NCBI GenBank assembly: GCA_019925095.2
Contig: CM034389.1
Location: forward strand, 14,391,435 to 14,455,434
Length of the DNA stretch: 64,000 nt
Reading direction: 5' to 3'
From: Dendrolimus kikuchii
Lineage: Eukaryota; Arthropoda; Insecta; Lepidoptera; Lasiocampidae
Positions 12,146-23,640 of the stretch are shown here, in pieces. Position 1 is the first letter of the stretch; every line of letters begins with the position of its first letter. The notes under the pieces were generated by a model. The model ran no database searches. It had not been told where the DNA came from and saw nothing but the letters and a program-made list of their open reading frames with translations. The translations under genes were made by a program, and so were the position numbers.

Positions 12146-13481
12146 TATTGTTTATAAAATAAATATATTACAAATTTAAACAAAATTACAATTCGTTGTA
12201 GTCCTATACTTCAGTTCCAGAGTACTAATTATCACTATCATCTTTGTTTTTTTTATTCATTTGCGTCCTAATCTTAGGGTTTGGAACCCAAGGACCGCTT
12301 TCCTACTTTTTGTTTATATTTTACCAGTATACATTTTGTATACAATAAATTATATATACATAACATACAACTCAATAACGCTGACAGCCTCCTGGGAGAG
12401 TTCCCGATGGACGGAAGCAATTTTTATCTATAATTATTTCCATCTTACCCCCATGCATCTTTGTTCCTTAATATTTGTTTTATTGTTTGTACATATAGTT
12501 AGTATCGTGTATTTTGCTTATAGAATGTAGTTTAGATTCTAGATTAACTTCAATTGTTAACTTTTATTAAATACAATACACATCTACATCAGATACGTAC
12601 TTATGTGTATTAAACTGTTGCGAAGTTTTGTAACGAATACGTAAAGACGGACCAGCGGAGTCCATTTAAAACTTTAGTTTCCTTTTCGCGATTAAAATGA
12701 GTCAGCTCGAACCTACACTAGATTGCGACACGCTGAGATCATAGACAGTTTTATTTCTAAAGCGCCGCAGCAATCTGCGATAGGCTGAACGCAAGAACTA
12801 AAATAACTAGGCCCAACTCGCGGCTCCTTTTTCGTGATCATATTTACTTATGCAAGTATTATACATTTCCAGAGATTAAAGTAAATCGAAAATTGGTTTT
12901 ATATCAATTAAAATTTAGCAACAAATGCCTAACAATGTATTTCCGAAGATAACCCATGTAACATAAATTACTCAACGAATTTAATTCCAATTTTCTATTT
13001 TTTGAAATGTATCTTATCGTAAATTTTATCAAATATTTTCTCCTTACAGTTTAGAAGTAGGAAGGTGAAAACGCTTTTAATGCCTTTGGAAGTGAATAAG
13101 TCACTTTTTATTTTGTATAGAAAAATCACTAAAAACATCCTTATGAATTTAGAGAGTCAATGTATGGATATACCCCTTCTTTGTGTCCACAAAAGGTGTC
13201 TTTAATAACAAACATTACTCAATTTCATGATAATGAGTTCAAATATATTATTATACTTTTATGTATTATTTGTATTTGTATAATCTTAGGCCCATATTCT
13301 AGAACTTTACTTATGTACTAGCCATCACCTGAAATGATAGTCTGTCCATATTAAAGAGGGTTTTCGAATACACGAAATTTAGCAGAACCGTATGAGAAAT
13401 CAATTTTACCGACTATTATTGTACGCGCCTCGGTTGGCTTGTTTTACCTCAGAATTTAAAATATCGGCGTTTCATACTAAA
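12146..13481. other. no gene recognised
   Basis: AT-rich. The 89-residue ORF at 12261-12530 is Ile/Tyr/Leu-rich from base composition. A TGAGTCAGC (AP-1/Maf-like) site is near 12697. Confidence 0.4.
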
Positions 13482-13905
13482 GCCCTTGTTGTCGCAAAAG
13501 TTCAAAAGTGGGAAGCAAACAATTTTTTTTTTATTTATTTATCAATAATTTACCACGATGGGGGGGGGGGGGAGTAACGTAATGTTTAAAATAGGGTAAC
13601 GTAGGGTAAAATTTTAGGTTAAGAAAACAAATTCACTAAATCACCTCTAAATTATTGAGATGAAACCATTTTACTCCTTCAATTTTCATAAAATAGGATA
13701 AAAAAACCCCAATTACATCTTTATAAAAGAGAGATAAATAATTTGATTTTATTATTTTTTTAAATATTACTATGTTTTATTCATAATAAAATAATAGTGC
13801 GTTTAAAAAACGGCCACGTCTATGGAATCCCCGCTATCGCCCGAAAAATCAGTACAGAAAAATGATCAAGGACGTCGGCTCGCAACAGCCGAAAGTCAGT
13901 ATATT
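13482..13905 (+). repeat. Family D repeat, copy 1 (decayed)
   Basis: It aligns with 32517-32956 along the whole length: 'cgcaaaagttcaaaagtggg', 'taaattattgagatgaaacc', 'ataaaagagagataaataat', 'gctatcgcccgaaaaatcag'. A G-run (about 13559-13572) lies inside. Its coding-like end is broken by a stop. Confidence 0.65.
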
Positions 13906-14572
13906 TGAGAACCATGAGCACTCTCCCTCTCCCGTTACTTTAAATAAACAAACTGACATGCACATTTACATATTCACTTTTATTTTTAGGAGTGTGACAC
14001 CAACGTTATTGGCCCTGATTTGGCCATACATTTATATAATAGTAAAGATAAGTATGACATATTTGAGATAAGAAGTGATTGTTGTCATTGCGCTATTGTC
14101 ACATTAAATGGCGAATTATAATGTGTGGCAACCACAATGCCTACCTATTAAGTAACTGGCACACCTAAAATTAATCTAAACTAATAAAATTGAAGTGCAT
14201 TTCTATGATTTCAAGATAAATGACAATATTTTAAGTGAAAGTTGCTTGCTATATAGTAACTTTTACTGACGGAAAATTGTACGCCAACTACTATATCTAT
14301 CATGTCAAGGTCTAATATTATCGTAGATTTTCAAACTAAATTCAAGTTTTGTTATATCAAAATCAAAAACCGAGTTAAATAATCATTTATGTGAAATTAG
14401 TTATTTTTTTTAATTGACTGGAAGTCATGAATAGTGATCGCGTTGAAGTCTTTTCCAAGACTAAACCTATTTGTAGGCGAACGACATTTATAAGTAGGTA
14501 TTATATAACATAAAAAGTAAGCCTCTATATCTTACTATCCTTATTTCTTCTTATTACTGATGTGCATTGCTT
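13906..14572. other. no gene recognised
   Basis: AT-rich sequence between Family D and Family A; nothing supported. Confidence 0.5.
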
Positions 14573-15125
14573 GTAATAGACTATATTGAAGCTATAAAAA
14601 AAAGCAACTGGTATACATTATATAAACGATGGAGATCACGATGCATTTTTTTTAGATTTCTTGTCTGTTTATCTGTTTGTTCGAGATTCACATAAAAACT
14701 ACTAGGTTGATTTCGATGCGTTTTTCTCTGATCGATTGCAAATTCTTAGAATCTCTTATTCTGGGAATCCCGCGGAAGTTTTCTGGGAATGGTTTAAAAT
14801 GACCAGATTGAAAAAAAATGGAATTACAATGCGATTTTTTCACCGATTGATAGCAAATTTTATGTAATAAAATGTGTCATATATTTTCCCGGGAGCGGTT
14901 TGTTATTTTGGTTGTTGTTGTTTTTATAATTGTTCGGCTGCATAAAAATTAGCTTATTCCGACGCAGTTTTCACTAAAACAATAGCTTACATTGTTTTTT
15001 AAATGCTGCGGTACTTTGTGTCCCGGTTATCCCCTTCAAGTCAAGCGTGGACGAAGTCGCGGACATATCCTAGTATATTATATAAAATTACCACGAGCGT
15101 ATATACAAATCTACATATATGTATA
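14573..15125 (+). repeat. Family A dispersed repeat, LINE-interrupted
   Basis: It begins 'gtaatagactatattgaagc' and runs through 'gatcgattgcaaattcttag' to 'gcggacatatcctagtatat'. The 15139 LINE inserted about 50 bp past this end. Confidence 0.7.
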
Positions 15126-15138
15126 TAATAATATTAAA
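15126..15138. repeat. left target-site duplication of the LINE
   Basis: The bases taataatattaaa are repeated exactly at 17677-17689, directly after the TATG tail. Confidence 0.85.
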
Positions 15139-15144
15139 TGGGTC

Positions 15145-16290
15145 ATGTCAGAAGCGTGCTCGTCGCGATCCCCGCTGGCCCAGAGGGCCACAATTCTGAC
15201 CAGGATTCACCCGAGTGCAGTGCACGATAGGGCGTCCCCCGCAGGCGACGCTCACCGATGCGCCCCCGTCGGTGTGGATTCTCGCGCATGCGGCGAAGGG
15301 GGCCGCCACCCTTCACGCAGCGCCAAACCTGGCGGGTCGAGAGGAGCAGAGTGCCGTATAGGCACGTGGAATGTGAGAGGTGGAATGAAAGATAAGATGG
15401 ACGAAATGATTGATATAATGAATGAGAGAAGCCTGGATGCCTTATGTCTGACAGAGACAAAGCGGAAGGGGTGCGACGTCGATGACCTCCCCGGTGGCAT
15501 GCTTGCTCTGTGGTCCGGCGTGGACCTGGACGAGCGTGCAAGTGGGGGGGTAGGCGTCTTACTCTCATCCCGCTTTGTGTCTGGAGTAAAAGCTTATTGT
15601 CTGGTGAACCCGAGACTTCTCTGGGTCCGCCTAAAACTGGGGATCACGCGAGTTTTTCTGGTCGCAGCTTATGCTCCCGTAAGCTCAGCGGATCCCCAAG
15701 AACTCGAGAAGTTTTGGGAGTCTGTGAGAGAAATTCTGGATCTGGCTGAAGGGAACGAAAGACTAATTATGTGTGGTGATCTTAATGGCTGGGTGGGGAC
15801 CAAACGAGACGGCCTTGAGGCTGTCCTTGGACCCTATGGTGACAAGAGAGTGAACGATGCTGGTAGGCCAATCATAGACGTATGCATGGAAAGAAACTTG
15901 CTTGTGTCGAACACACTATTCCATCATAAGGATATTCACACGTATACATGGAGAATGAATGATCAGAAAAGTATGATTGATCTGATTTTAATTGATAGTC
16001 GCCTCCGAAACACAATAATGGATACAAGAGCCTACAGAGGCCCCACTCTTGAAACGGACCACTACCTGGTGATAAGCCGGTTTGTGGGCCTTTTCAAGAA
16101 GTGGAGACACTGGCGAGTGCGTACCAATTTCGGGGAGCTTGAAAGAATAAAGTGTGAAAAATTGGAAGATGTTAGTGTAAGGAGTATGTATGCGCGCCTA
16201 GTCGAAGAAAGGCTTGCAAAAGCGGACTTCTCCGACTTAGATGTGGATAATGACTGGGATAGTATGAAGGAAAGTATAGTGGAAATATAA
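15145..16290 (+). pseudogene. LINE endonuclease-domain ORF (5' part of ORF2)
   Basis: This 381-residue frame carries an AP-type endonuclease. In order: IGTWNVRGG (metal-site Asn), LCLTETKRKG (catalytic Glu), VAAYAPVSS, MCGDLNGWVG (Asp/Asn), IDLILIDSRLR, and TDHYLVISRF (catalytic Asp-His). These are the hallmarks of the nickase used in target-primed reverse transcription. The ATG at 15145 is the first inside the element, six bases from its left end; the open frame upstream of it is flanking repeat. The frame stops at a TAA at 16288, just before an apparent internal deletion, and the RT resumes in another frame. The product could not act as a full ORF2 protein. Confidence 0.9.
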
Positions 16291-16294
16291 AGGC

Positions 16295-17653
16295 ATGGGG
16301 TCACGTATGGAGTGCGCCAGCTACAGGGCCATCAGTTTGATCAGCACAGCATCTAAAGTGTATGCGAAGATTATTGAAAAGAGAATGAGAGTTGTATCCG
16401 ATGGATTACTGTGGGATGCACAAGGTGGTTTCAGAAATGGAAGGGGATGTATGGATCAAGTTTTCTCTCTCCGCAATATCGTAGAGAAGCAGCTGGCTAT
16501 GGGCCGGAAGGTTTTCTGCGGTTTTGTGGATCTAGAGAAAGCATTTGACAGGGTTGTGCGGAAGGACCTCTGGGACATATTGCCCAGATATGGGATTAAT
16601 GGCCAATTGATGCGTGCTGTGCAGTCCACTTACGAGGGCTGTATGGCATGCGTGCGAGTGGAAGGCAGCCTGTCGCCCTGGTTTGACGTCAATATTGGCG
16701 TCCGCCAGGGCTGCGTGCTGTCGGCTTTGCTGTTCATCCTATATCTGGACGATTGTCTCCAGAGAATAAGATTGATGGATGTTGGGGTGCGGATGAGTGA
16801 TCTAGTTGTAAGCACCTTGCTTTATGCGGATGATGCCGTGCTTTTAGCCGAATCGCCATCAGAACTGCAAACACTAGTCACAATGATGAAAGATGACTGT
16901 CAGGCGAGAGGCTTACATTTGAATGCGAAGAAAACAAAGGTTATGGTGTTTGAAAGAGAAGAAACCAGAACGAATGCAAGGATAATGGTCGATGATGTTA
17001 TGCTGGAGCAAGTGAATGAGTTTGTATATCTTGGATGTGCTTTTAGCAGGGATGGAAGGTACACCGCTGATATAGAAAGAAGAGTGAATTTGGGGAATAG
17101 TTTAAATGGAGCGTTAGGTAAACTTCTAGGCGCTAAGAACCTCAGCCAGAAGGCCCAGCTCGCCGTACACAACGCGGTGCTGGTACCTACGCTCACGTAT
17201 GGAAGCGAGAGTTGGGTATGGAAGAAAGAGCATGAAAGTAGAGTAAACGCGGTCGAGATGCGAGCACTGCGCAAAATCTGCGGAGTGACGCTCGCGGACC
17301 GCGTTCGTAATACCGAAGTAAGAAAGAGAGTTGGTCTGAAAGAGAGTGTCGGGGTGAAGGTAAGGAAAGGAATGCTCCGATGGTTCGGGCATGTGGAAAG
17401 AATGCATGATGAAAGAATGACTAAACAGATATACAATGCAAAAGTAGATGGATGCAGAAGTCGTGGAAGGCCACGACACACCTTCCATGATCAAATTGAT
17501 CGTGTACTAGCAGAAGGTGATGTCAGGAGCCTTAAGAACAGACGAGCTTGCATGACAAGAGTTATGAATGTCAAAGAGGCAAGTGAGGTGTGTAAGAATA
17601 AGCCTAAATGGCACTCTGTTGTTCGTGCCTACCCCGCGAGGGAACTGGCGTGA
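16295..17653 (+). pseudogene. LINE reverse-transcriptase ORF (3' part of ORF2)
   Basis: A 452-residue frame. RT blocks are visible in order: YRAISLISTASKVYAKIIE, QGGFRNGRGCMDQ, FVDLEKAFDRV (first catalytic Asp), VRQGCVLSALLFILYLDD, and LLYADDAVLL (the YADD catalytic pair). Next come LNAKKTKVMVF, the thumb and the connection region. The C-terminus carries MLRWFGHVERM and GRPRHTFHDQIDRVL. All catalytic residues are present, but the N-terminal RT motifs and the link to the endonuclease are missing. The frame is otherwise open to its natural stop 23 bases before the end of the element, which suggests a recent insertion. Confidence 0.9.
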
Positions 17654-17676
17654 AGTTATGTATGTATGTATGTATG

Positions 17677-17689
17677 TAATAATATTAAA
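17677..17689. repeat. right target-site duplication of the LINE
   Basis: An exact copy of 15126-15138. Confidence 0.85.
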
Positions 17690-17879
17690 ATCTATGTTGA
17701 AAGATTTATCGAACATTGTGCAACAAAATCCTGTCCTAGCTTTTGTGTCATATTTCATTCTCAATCCCAAGGTCGCCTGGAAGATACTGCTGTCAGCAAT
17801 AAGGCCACTTTTTGTACCTAATCCTATGCCGTTTTCGGGTTCATTCATTTTATTGTACAATAAATTATTTTCTATTCTG

Positions 17880-18420
17880 TAAGTAGAATATCAACAAATA
17901 TGTATGAGCTTCCAAAGTCTAGTGGTCTCAGGCATAAGGTAATAAAATGAACGCTCACCGTCCCGGAACTGTGCAAGGAATGATGCAGGATTTCGTCCAG
18001 ATCCGGGCGTCTTTGTCACACTACACCAGATCTCCGGGACTCAGTTAGCACTTCAGGGAACGCATTTAGGCACAATACAGTAGTTTTCCGGCGTTTTTTG
18101 GACTATTTATCGTCGAGCATGGCGTCACGACGATATTTAGGCAGCCATTCAAGGATTGGCCCGGCCAATAAGACGCGTGCGTGTGCCCAGGCAGCGCCCT
18201 CTGCTTAGACCAGCCGAATAAAAGGTTTGGAGTAGAAAATGTGGCCGAAAACGAGATGCTTTCCGGGAATGTGACGGGATGTCGTAACAACCTTTCTCAA
18301 GACTGAAGTCGAGTATTAAAACACGGTGATCTCCGATGATTTCCACCCTCCTGCGGCTTTTGTCAATCGACTCCAACGCCTCCTTATTGATTATGGACCG
18401 GAAATAATATAACATATAAC
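17880..18420 (-). other. unrecognised, moderately GC-rich segment with ORF
   Basis: The minus frame 18149-18415 reads MLYYFRSIINKEALESIDKS, then RRRVEIIGDHRVLILDFSLE and ends PNP-like without a clear stop context. The composition is richer than the neighbours. No domain is recognised and no second copy is seen. It could be a broken transposon gene. Confidence 0.3.
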
Positions 18421-19339
18421 AAGAACATTGGCATAGTTTTTATTCATACATTTTACATACGCGTAGCGGATTACAGTTCACCTGGAAATCTAATAGCAAG
18501 AGAAGAAAATACGTACTATGTTCTAATAGCATTCAAATATAGAAAACTCCCTATAAAAAGGTTCTAATTGAAATGAGAGGTTTATTTCAACACTCCTACT
18601 GGTATGTGGCTGAGCCATACCAAAGATAATAATATTAATTTGTCTTTAAAGTATACGTTCAAGGTCAAGAACAATTATATAAATGAGAAATACTTTTTGT
18701 TTTTGCCCGTCCAAAGACCGGAACAAAAACAAACGGAACACCGACACATGCCTTGTGAGAATCGTTGTTGTTCACAGAAGGCCATGAACTCGCTTACATC
18801 GACGAGACGGGGCGAAGCGGAATCGCTGCATTGTCGTGTTGATGTAATAGCACATTGCAGATTGGACCTTATTCACGTAACTTGGCTCAAAATTTGAAAC
18901 GATTCTTAGTTTTAGAAGTTTAATCAGGAACTTAAAGACGGATGATGATTTTATGTGAATTTTTATTTAAAAAATAATAATAATTGTACGACATGAATTG
19001 TTTTAATGAAAAATTATATGCTGAGATTAAAACTTTTAACTGTTTAATGAAATGTACCTTTTCATGGTACCACAAGAACTCCTTTGTTTGGTGTCACTCA
19101 AAAAGCTATTGGCTGAGGCTTGTGCTTATAGATTATTTTATAACTTAAATACCCATGAATATTGATACTATAGGCATATTTAAAAAGAAGTTATTTTCGT
19201 TTTGTTATTTTATTCTTTTTATGGCTTGGTATCAAGTAAATTTAAGCAAGGTTTTATTTAATTATTTCATCAAGTCATGAGCTGTAAGTTCATTAATTAA
19301 CCGAAACATAACAAGGGAGTTTTTGTGAAATATTAAAGT
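18421..19339. other. no gene recognised
   Basis: AT-rich. The plus ORF at 18604-18897 shows no domain. Confidence 0.5.
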
Positions 19340-19489
19340 GGTTGCTTTTTACTGGTGAAAGAATTTTCAAAATCGGATCAGTCATACCGGAGATTACCTC
19401 GAACATCCAAACTCACAAACTTTACCTCTTTATAATACTGGTATAGATTCATTGTACACACTCGACTCACTTACAAATTTATTATATTA
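19340..19489 (+). repeat. Family E repeat, 3' part
   Basis: 'tggtgaaagaattttcaaaa', 'tcggatcagtcataccggag', 'cacaaactttacctctttat'. Matches the second half of 50085-50280. Confidence 0.5.
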
Positions 19490-19705
19490 CTAGCTGCGCC
19501 CGCGGTTTCACTCGCGTGGTGATGGAAAATCGTTATATTTTGGATTATTCACACTACATCTTTATAAAGTATAGCCTATGTGTTATTCTGATGTGTAAGC
19601 TATATTATTGTTAAGTTTCATCAAAATCCATTCAGTAGTTATTGTGTTAAAGAGTAACAAACATACATCCATACATTCTTACAAACTTTCGTGTTTATAA
19701 TACTT
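19490..19705 (+). repeat. Family F repeat ('tactagctgcgcccgcgg')
   Basis: It aligns closely over about 210 bp with 53865-54080: 'tagctgcgcccgcggtttca', 'gtggtgatggaaaatcgtta', 'tagcctatgtgttattctga', 'acatacatccatacattctt'. Confidence 0.75.
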
Positions 19706-19798
19706 ATAGAGTTAAAGACATATAGACCTTTGCTCCTGTCTTTTCACGAAATGACTGCAAATTCTTTACTTTATGTATATGTAGAAAGGTTGCGTTAC

Positions 19799-20075
19799 CA
19801 TAATGGCTAGTACACACGTCCCAAACTCAAAGGGCGCGGATTCGATCCTGGCCGGAACACATGCATCACTTAGTCAGTTTTCTGATCTAATGTGCATATT
19901 GTTGCAATTGCCACGTGCTAATAACGGTGAAGGAAAACATCGTGATGCAACCTGCACATCCAGATAACCGATGTATCAAACCTGCAAAGTCGCCTTTGAC
20001 AAGCTTGACTGTCTTTTCCCCCTATAATGGGAGGCCCGAGTCCAGGAGTGGGACATTTTTGGGCTGATATTATTT
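19799..20075 (+). repeat. tRNA-derived SINE (SINE1)
   Basis: It opens 'accataatggctagtacaca' (A-box-like), then 'gcggattcgatcctgg' (B-box), then the constant body 'ggtgaaggaaaacatcgtga', and ends 'ggaggcccgagtccaggagt'. Copies: 33186, 54715 (+); 4830, 29240, 44300 (-). Confidence 0.75.
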
Positions 20076-21114
20076 TTATGTATGTGTAGTCTGTTGTAGT
20101 AAACAATAAAAAGTTTTCTATCTGCTATCTATCTATAGATATATCAAGCAGTACTTATAATTGTTAAAATAAAAGTTATAGTATAAAACGTAAATAGTAT
20201 TTTTTAATTAAATTACTCTCTGCCCATCAGTGGTAGCATTGATAGACATTGCTAGTTTCCCATATGAATGGTTGGAACGTCTAGGATATTTCTTCTTAAG
20301 ATCGAAGATGGAAAGTTGTTAGCAGTAACGGTTGATTGTCGTGTGCCATATACGCCGGTGCGCTGGCAGAGTGAGCGCGAAAGGGATAGATTACTTGTAT
20401 TAAAAAGTAGGGCTGGCTTCTAGTCAAAGGTGGATAATAGCAGCCCACTGCTGTGTTTGGTTGGAGAAAGGACCATTAGGCCTTTATCCTTGTCATATAT
20501 TAGAAATATTGAAGCTCAGATTGGTTACGGTAATTTCCTGTACTGTGAACAAATTATATTTGTAACAATAACTTACAACCATATGCTTAAGAAGTATATG
20601 CTCTCTAGCTAGATTTTGAACCTACTTTATTGGCATGAAACGCGTGTGCTGTTGTCCTTCTGACCTCCTCCCTCTTCTGTAAAAATTCAGATCCGAGACT
20701 GGGCCCAACGTCACAATTAAAAAGATATCATATTATAATATATTCCTTATTTCATTAGCCAGAGTTAAAATTTCCTCTTTTATCAACCTGTAAATGCTCT
20801 TTGTTGGTCTTTAGTGATAAACGTAACTCACTGGATATATCATTTAATAAAAGATTAATAGCAAATTATTATTATTACCTATAATAAACAAACTCAAATG
20901 TATTATATTAGTATATTATATTAGTTAGAACATGTTTTTGCGTAGACGGCCTTTTCCAAACAACCAAACTTGGCACATTCTATAATGTTTCTGCTCCATC
21001 TGGGATATTGTTAGTTTAAGTGACCATTTAACGCAGATGTAACCTTGAGTTCACTGCGTTGTGATTGCGTTATTAATTGTTAATGACGTTAAACATTGTC
21101 AGATAACGTATGTA
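20076..21114. other. no gene recognised
   Basis: AT-rich, starting with a CTAT-repeat tail (about 20125-20140) that may end a retroelement. Confidence 0.4.
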
Positions 21115-21455
21115 TGTACATATACATATACATTTTATTACATAAAATTTGCTATCGATCAGTAAAAAAATCACATTGGAATTCATTTTTTTTTATCTGG
21201 CCATTTTAAAAAATTCCCAGAAAAAATCCCGTAGGATTCCCAGGATAAAAAGTAATCTAGATTTTAAGTCTAAGAATATGCTATTGATTAGCGAAAACCG
21301 CATGGGAATCGGCCCAGTCGTTTTTACGTGAATCCCGAACAAACAAATAAGAAATCTCAAAAAAATGCATCGTTTTTATGGAGGATTCCAGTTGTTTTTT
21401 TTTTATATAGCTACAATCTACAGACACGGCATTTTTAGAATTTAATATTATAGAT
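21115..21455 (-). repeat. Family A dispersed repeat, partial
   Basis: The reverse orientation of the blocks: 'gctatcgatcagtaaaaaaa', 'aaaatcccgtaggattccca', 'ttacgtgaatcccgaacaaa', then 'cagacacggcat'. Confidence 0.65.
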
Positions 21456-22389
21456 GTACCTAATCATTAACAGCGTTATTTTTAACGCTATACACATGGT
21501 CATAGCCGCCAACCCTGAACTTATCCCAGACGGAGAAGGGACATAAGAAATTTCATTGCAATTTAAAATTATGCTCATTCTTTATTTTTACTTATTGATT
21601 CTATCAACGCTTGTAAAGGAAATGTTAATGACTGCAAACATAATGGAAGCCCTATTGTAGAGGATCATTTACATCGGCGAGGAGCGGACGTGGAGGATCG
21701 CGACTTCTATATACGTGCATGGTGCGTCGGAGGCGCGCACGGAACCCACTGGACCCACAAAAAACACTTCATATCGCTCCTCAAGGCTCCCTTTTTTAAT
21801 GCACCCGAGGTATTCGCTTAATGATCGGCCACAACGCTCACCATACTGTATTCAATTCAAAAGATAATAAACTTTATCTTAATGGGTAGATGCAATGTAA
21901 GAATGTTATTTCTTTTGGATGCTCTTTTAAGATAAATTCTCAGTTACTTTGAGACAATTATCATATATTTTATTAAGTTATTAAAATTGTACACAATACG
22001 ATCGACGAAAAAACTATGACTATTTATATAGAACAAAGTAATGCAATGAACGACAAGAAATAAAAACCGCCCAAGTGTGTGTTGGATCACGCGCAAAGGG
22101 TTCCGTAGTAGTGGTGTCAACGGACACTTTTTATTGATAGGCTATGAAACCATTAAATAACGTGTAACCGAACCTACATCATATCTCAAAGTTATGGTCT
22201 TGTTCAAATAAATGTTCGTTTAATGTTTTTTACATTCTATATCCTTGAATGTGTTTAGAATTTTATACTCTGGAATTAAAGTTAAATACATTCATTCGTT
22301 TTTCAGTACACCTTTTTAGCTGGATATCGAAGACACCTTCCTTCTAAATTTTATATATTATACCTTAGTATTTAATGGCTTATATATTT
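21456..22389. other. no gene; short CpG-rich islet
   Basis: 21660-21760 is CpG-enriched ('tacatcggcgaggagcggac'); the rest is AT-rich. No exon signals. Confidence 0.4.
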
Positions 22390-22881
22390 TGTTACAACTT
22401 AGGTTCTGACAAAAACAAATTCCACTCCTAATCTGTAAAAACACATTATATTACCTGTCGGCATTTGAACTGATTGTAATTCTTTTATGATCGTCTTCTT
22501 TTGTTTACTTATTTGGCATACGTTTCTAGAGAACAGTCTATTATTCTATTGTACTCTTTTACGGCCGCTTACGGCTAAATCATTAGCCAGGTGTTGCGGA
22601 TTACGTCGACTACGATACGGGCACATTTGTATTTGTGAGGTATAAAACGACGGCCTGATGGAGAGGGGGGGGGGGCAGTTGAGCGAGAACCACGATCAAG
22701 GCGTGACGTGTGTACATTCGGGAATCTAATAGCGACGGACTTTGCGCTTTTTATTGAATTACGACCTTCTGCATTACGTTTGGATTTGTTGTGTTTGGTT
22801 ATATTTGTGTCTGTATAGTTCTAATAAAATCTATAATAATTCTAACGGAATTTTAATTGGAGTCCCGCTAAACTCGTAACA
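22390..22881 (+). mobile_element. solo LTR
   Basis: A 492 bp unit starts TGTTACAACT and ends ACTCGTAACA (6 bp inverted ends TGTTAC/GTAACA, TG...CA). It has a TATA-like box (tataaaacg, about 22650) and an AATAAA-type signal near 22825. No gag-pol genes adjoin it. A second copy of matching length lies in reverse orientation at 30003-30496. The 4 bp flanks (attt / atat) agree at three of four bases. Confidence 0.75.
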
Positions 22882-23324
22882 ATATACATAATTATATTGG
22901 AAATCATCTTCGTGTGAAATAGCTATATAGCTGGACCGATAGACATAAAGAAATTATAAGCATTCCGATTTTGCCATTACACTACGGAAACCCAAAAATA
23001 TTTGACTTCGTATATGCACAAAGTCAACAAAAATATAATAAAAAAATAAAAAATAGTATTCTTAATATAATGAAGTACTTAAATATGCATTTAATTACAA
23101 TACATGAATGTGAAGTGATAAAAACAGGTAATGAACGAAATGACAATTAAAATCGATTGCCTTTATTTCAAAATTAATGAACCACTAATATTCTCACAAT
23201 AAAATCTCCCAAGTGCGTAGATAACCGAGCACATTTTTTTAAAGTAAAAACTTCTTTAGGCACTTTTGGTATGGGGAAAAGTACTGACCTCGCGTGACCG
23301 TCACGCATGATCGTCACGCCCAGA

Positions 23325-23425
23325 TACAAAGTTTATCACTCATCGATAGCAAATTTTCTATGTAATTTCTATCGGTTTAAAGTTGTTTGGGCGCATAAAA
23401 ATTATTAGCTTGTTTTAATTGAAAA
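23325..23425 (+). repeat. Family A fragment
   Basis: 'cactcatcgatagcaaattt' and 'gttgtttgggcgcataaaaa' match the centre of Family A. Confidence 0.45.
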
Positions 23426-23439
23426 TCTGCAAACAAAGA

Positions 23440-23640
23440 CATATTATATTATATTCCTAAACTAAGTAAGTTACGCTTGTGTAATACATAACGGAACACT
23501 GTCGGACTGATCCCTAATACCCAGACCATAGAAACGGATTTTTGGTTGACGAAATTTACCATGCCAGGAATCGCACCCGGAACCTCTGTGCTGCCGTGAG
23601 ATTAAAGGCTTAGCCCACTCAAGTACGTAGGTCGACAAAT
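23440..23640 (-). repeat. SINE2-type repeat
   Basis: The reverse orientation of the 9555 blocks ('taatacccagaccatagaaa', 'gacgaaatttaccatgccag') followed by a B-box-like segment (on the minus strand 'gggtgcgattcctggcatgg'). Confidence 0.6.

Larger units (their letters stand above)
15139..17676 (+). mobile_element. non-LTR retrotransposon, internally deleted, with 13 bp TSD
   Basis: The element is flanked by a perfect 13 bp target-site duplication (taataatattaaa at 15126-15138 and 17677-17689). It ends in a TATG tandem tail (about five units), carries an AP-endonuclease ORF then a reverse-transcriptase ORF, and codes on the plus strand. The coding order, the MLRWFGHVERM block near the end and the short tandem tail resemble RTE-like single-ORF LINEs; the clade is inferred. 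Roughly 150 residues between endonuclease and RT appear to be lost. It inserted at the 3' edge of a Family A repeat. A 5'-truncated sister copy sits at 49186-49535. Confidence 0.9.

Noticed and set aside
12261..12530. 89-residue ORF, membrane-like
   Set aside because: Ile/Tyr/Leu richness follows from the AT-rich sequence; no motif, no splice context.
15143..15568. Minus-strand ORFs opposite the LINE
   Set aside because: Shadows of the GC-rich endonuclease coding strand.
19799..19865. Possible tRNA gene (A/B-box-like text)
   Set aside because: No cloverleaf can be formed and the text recurs in several copies with a shared body; it is a SINE head.
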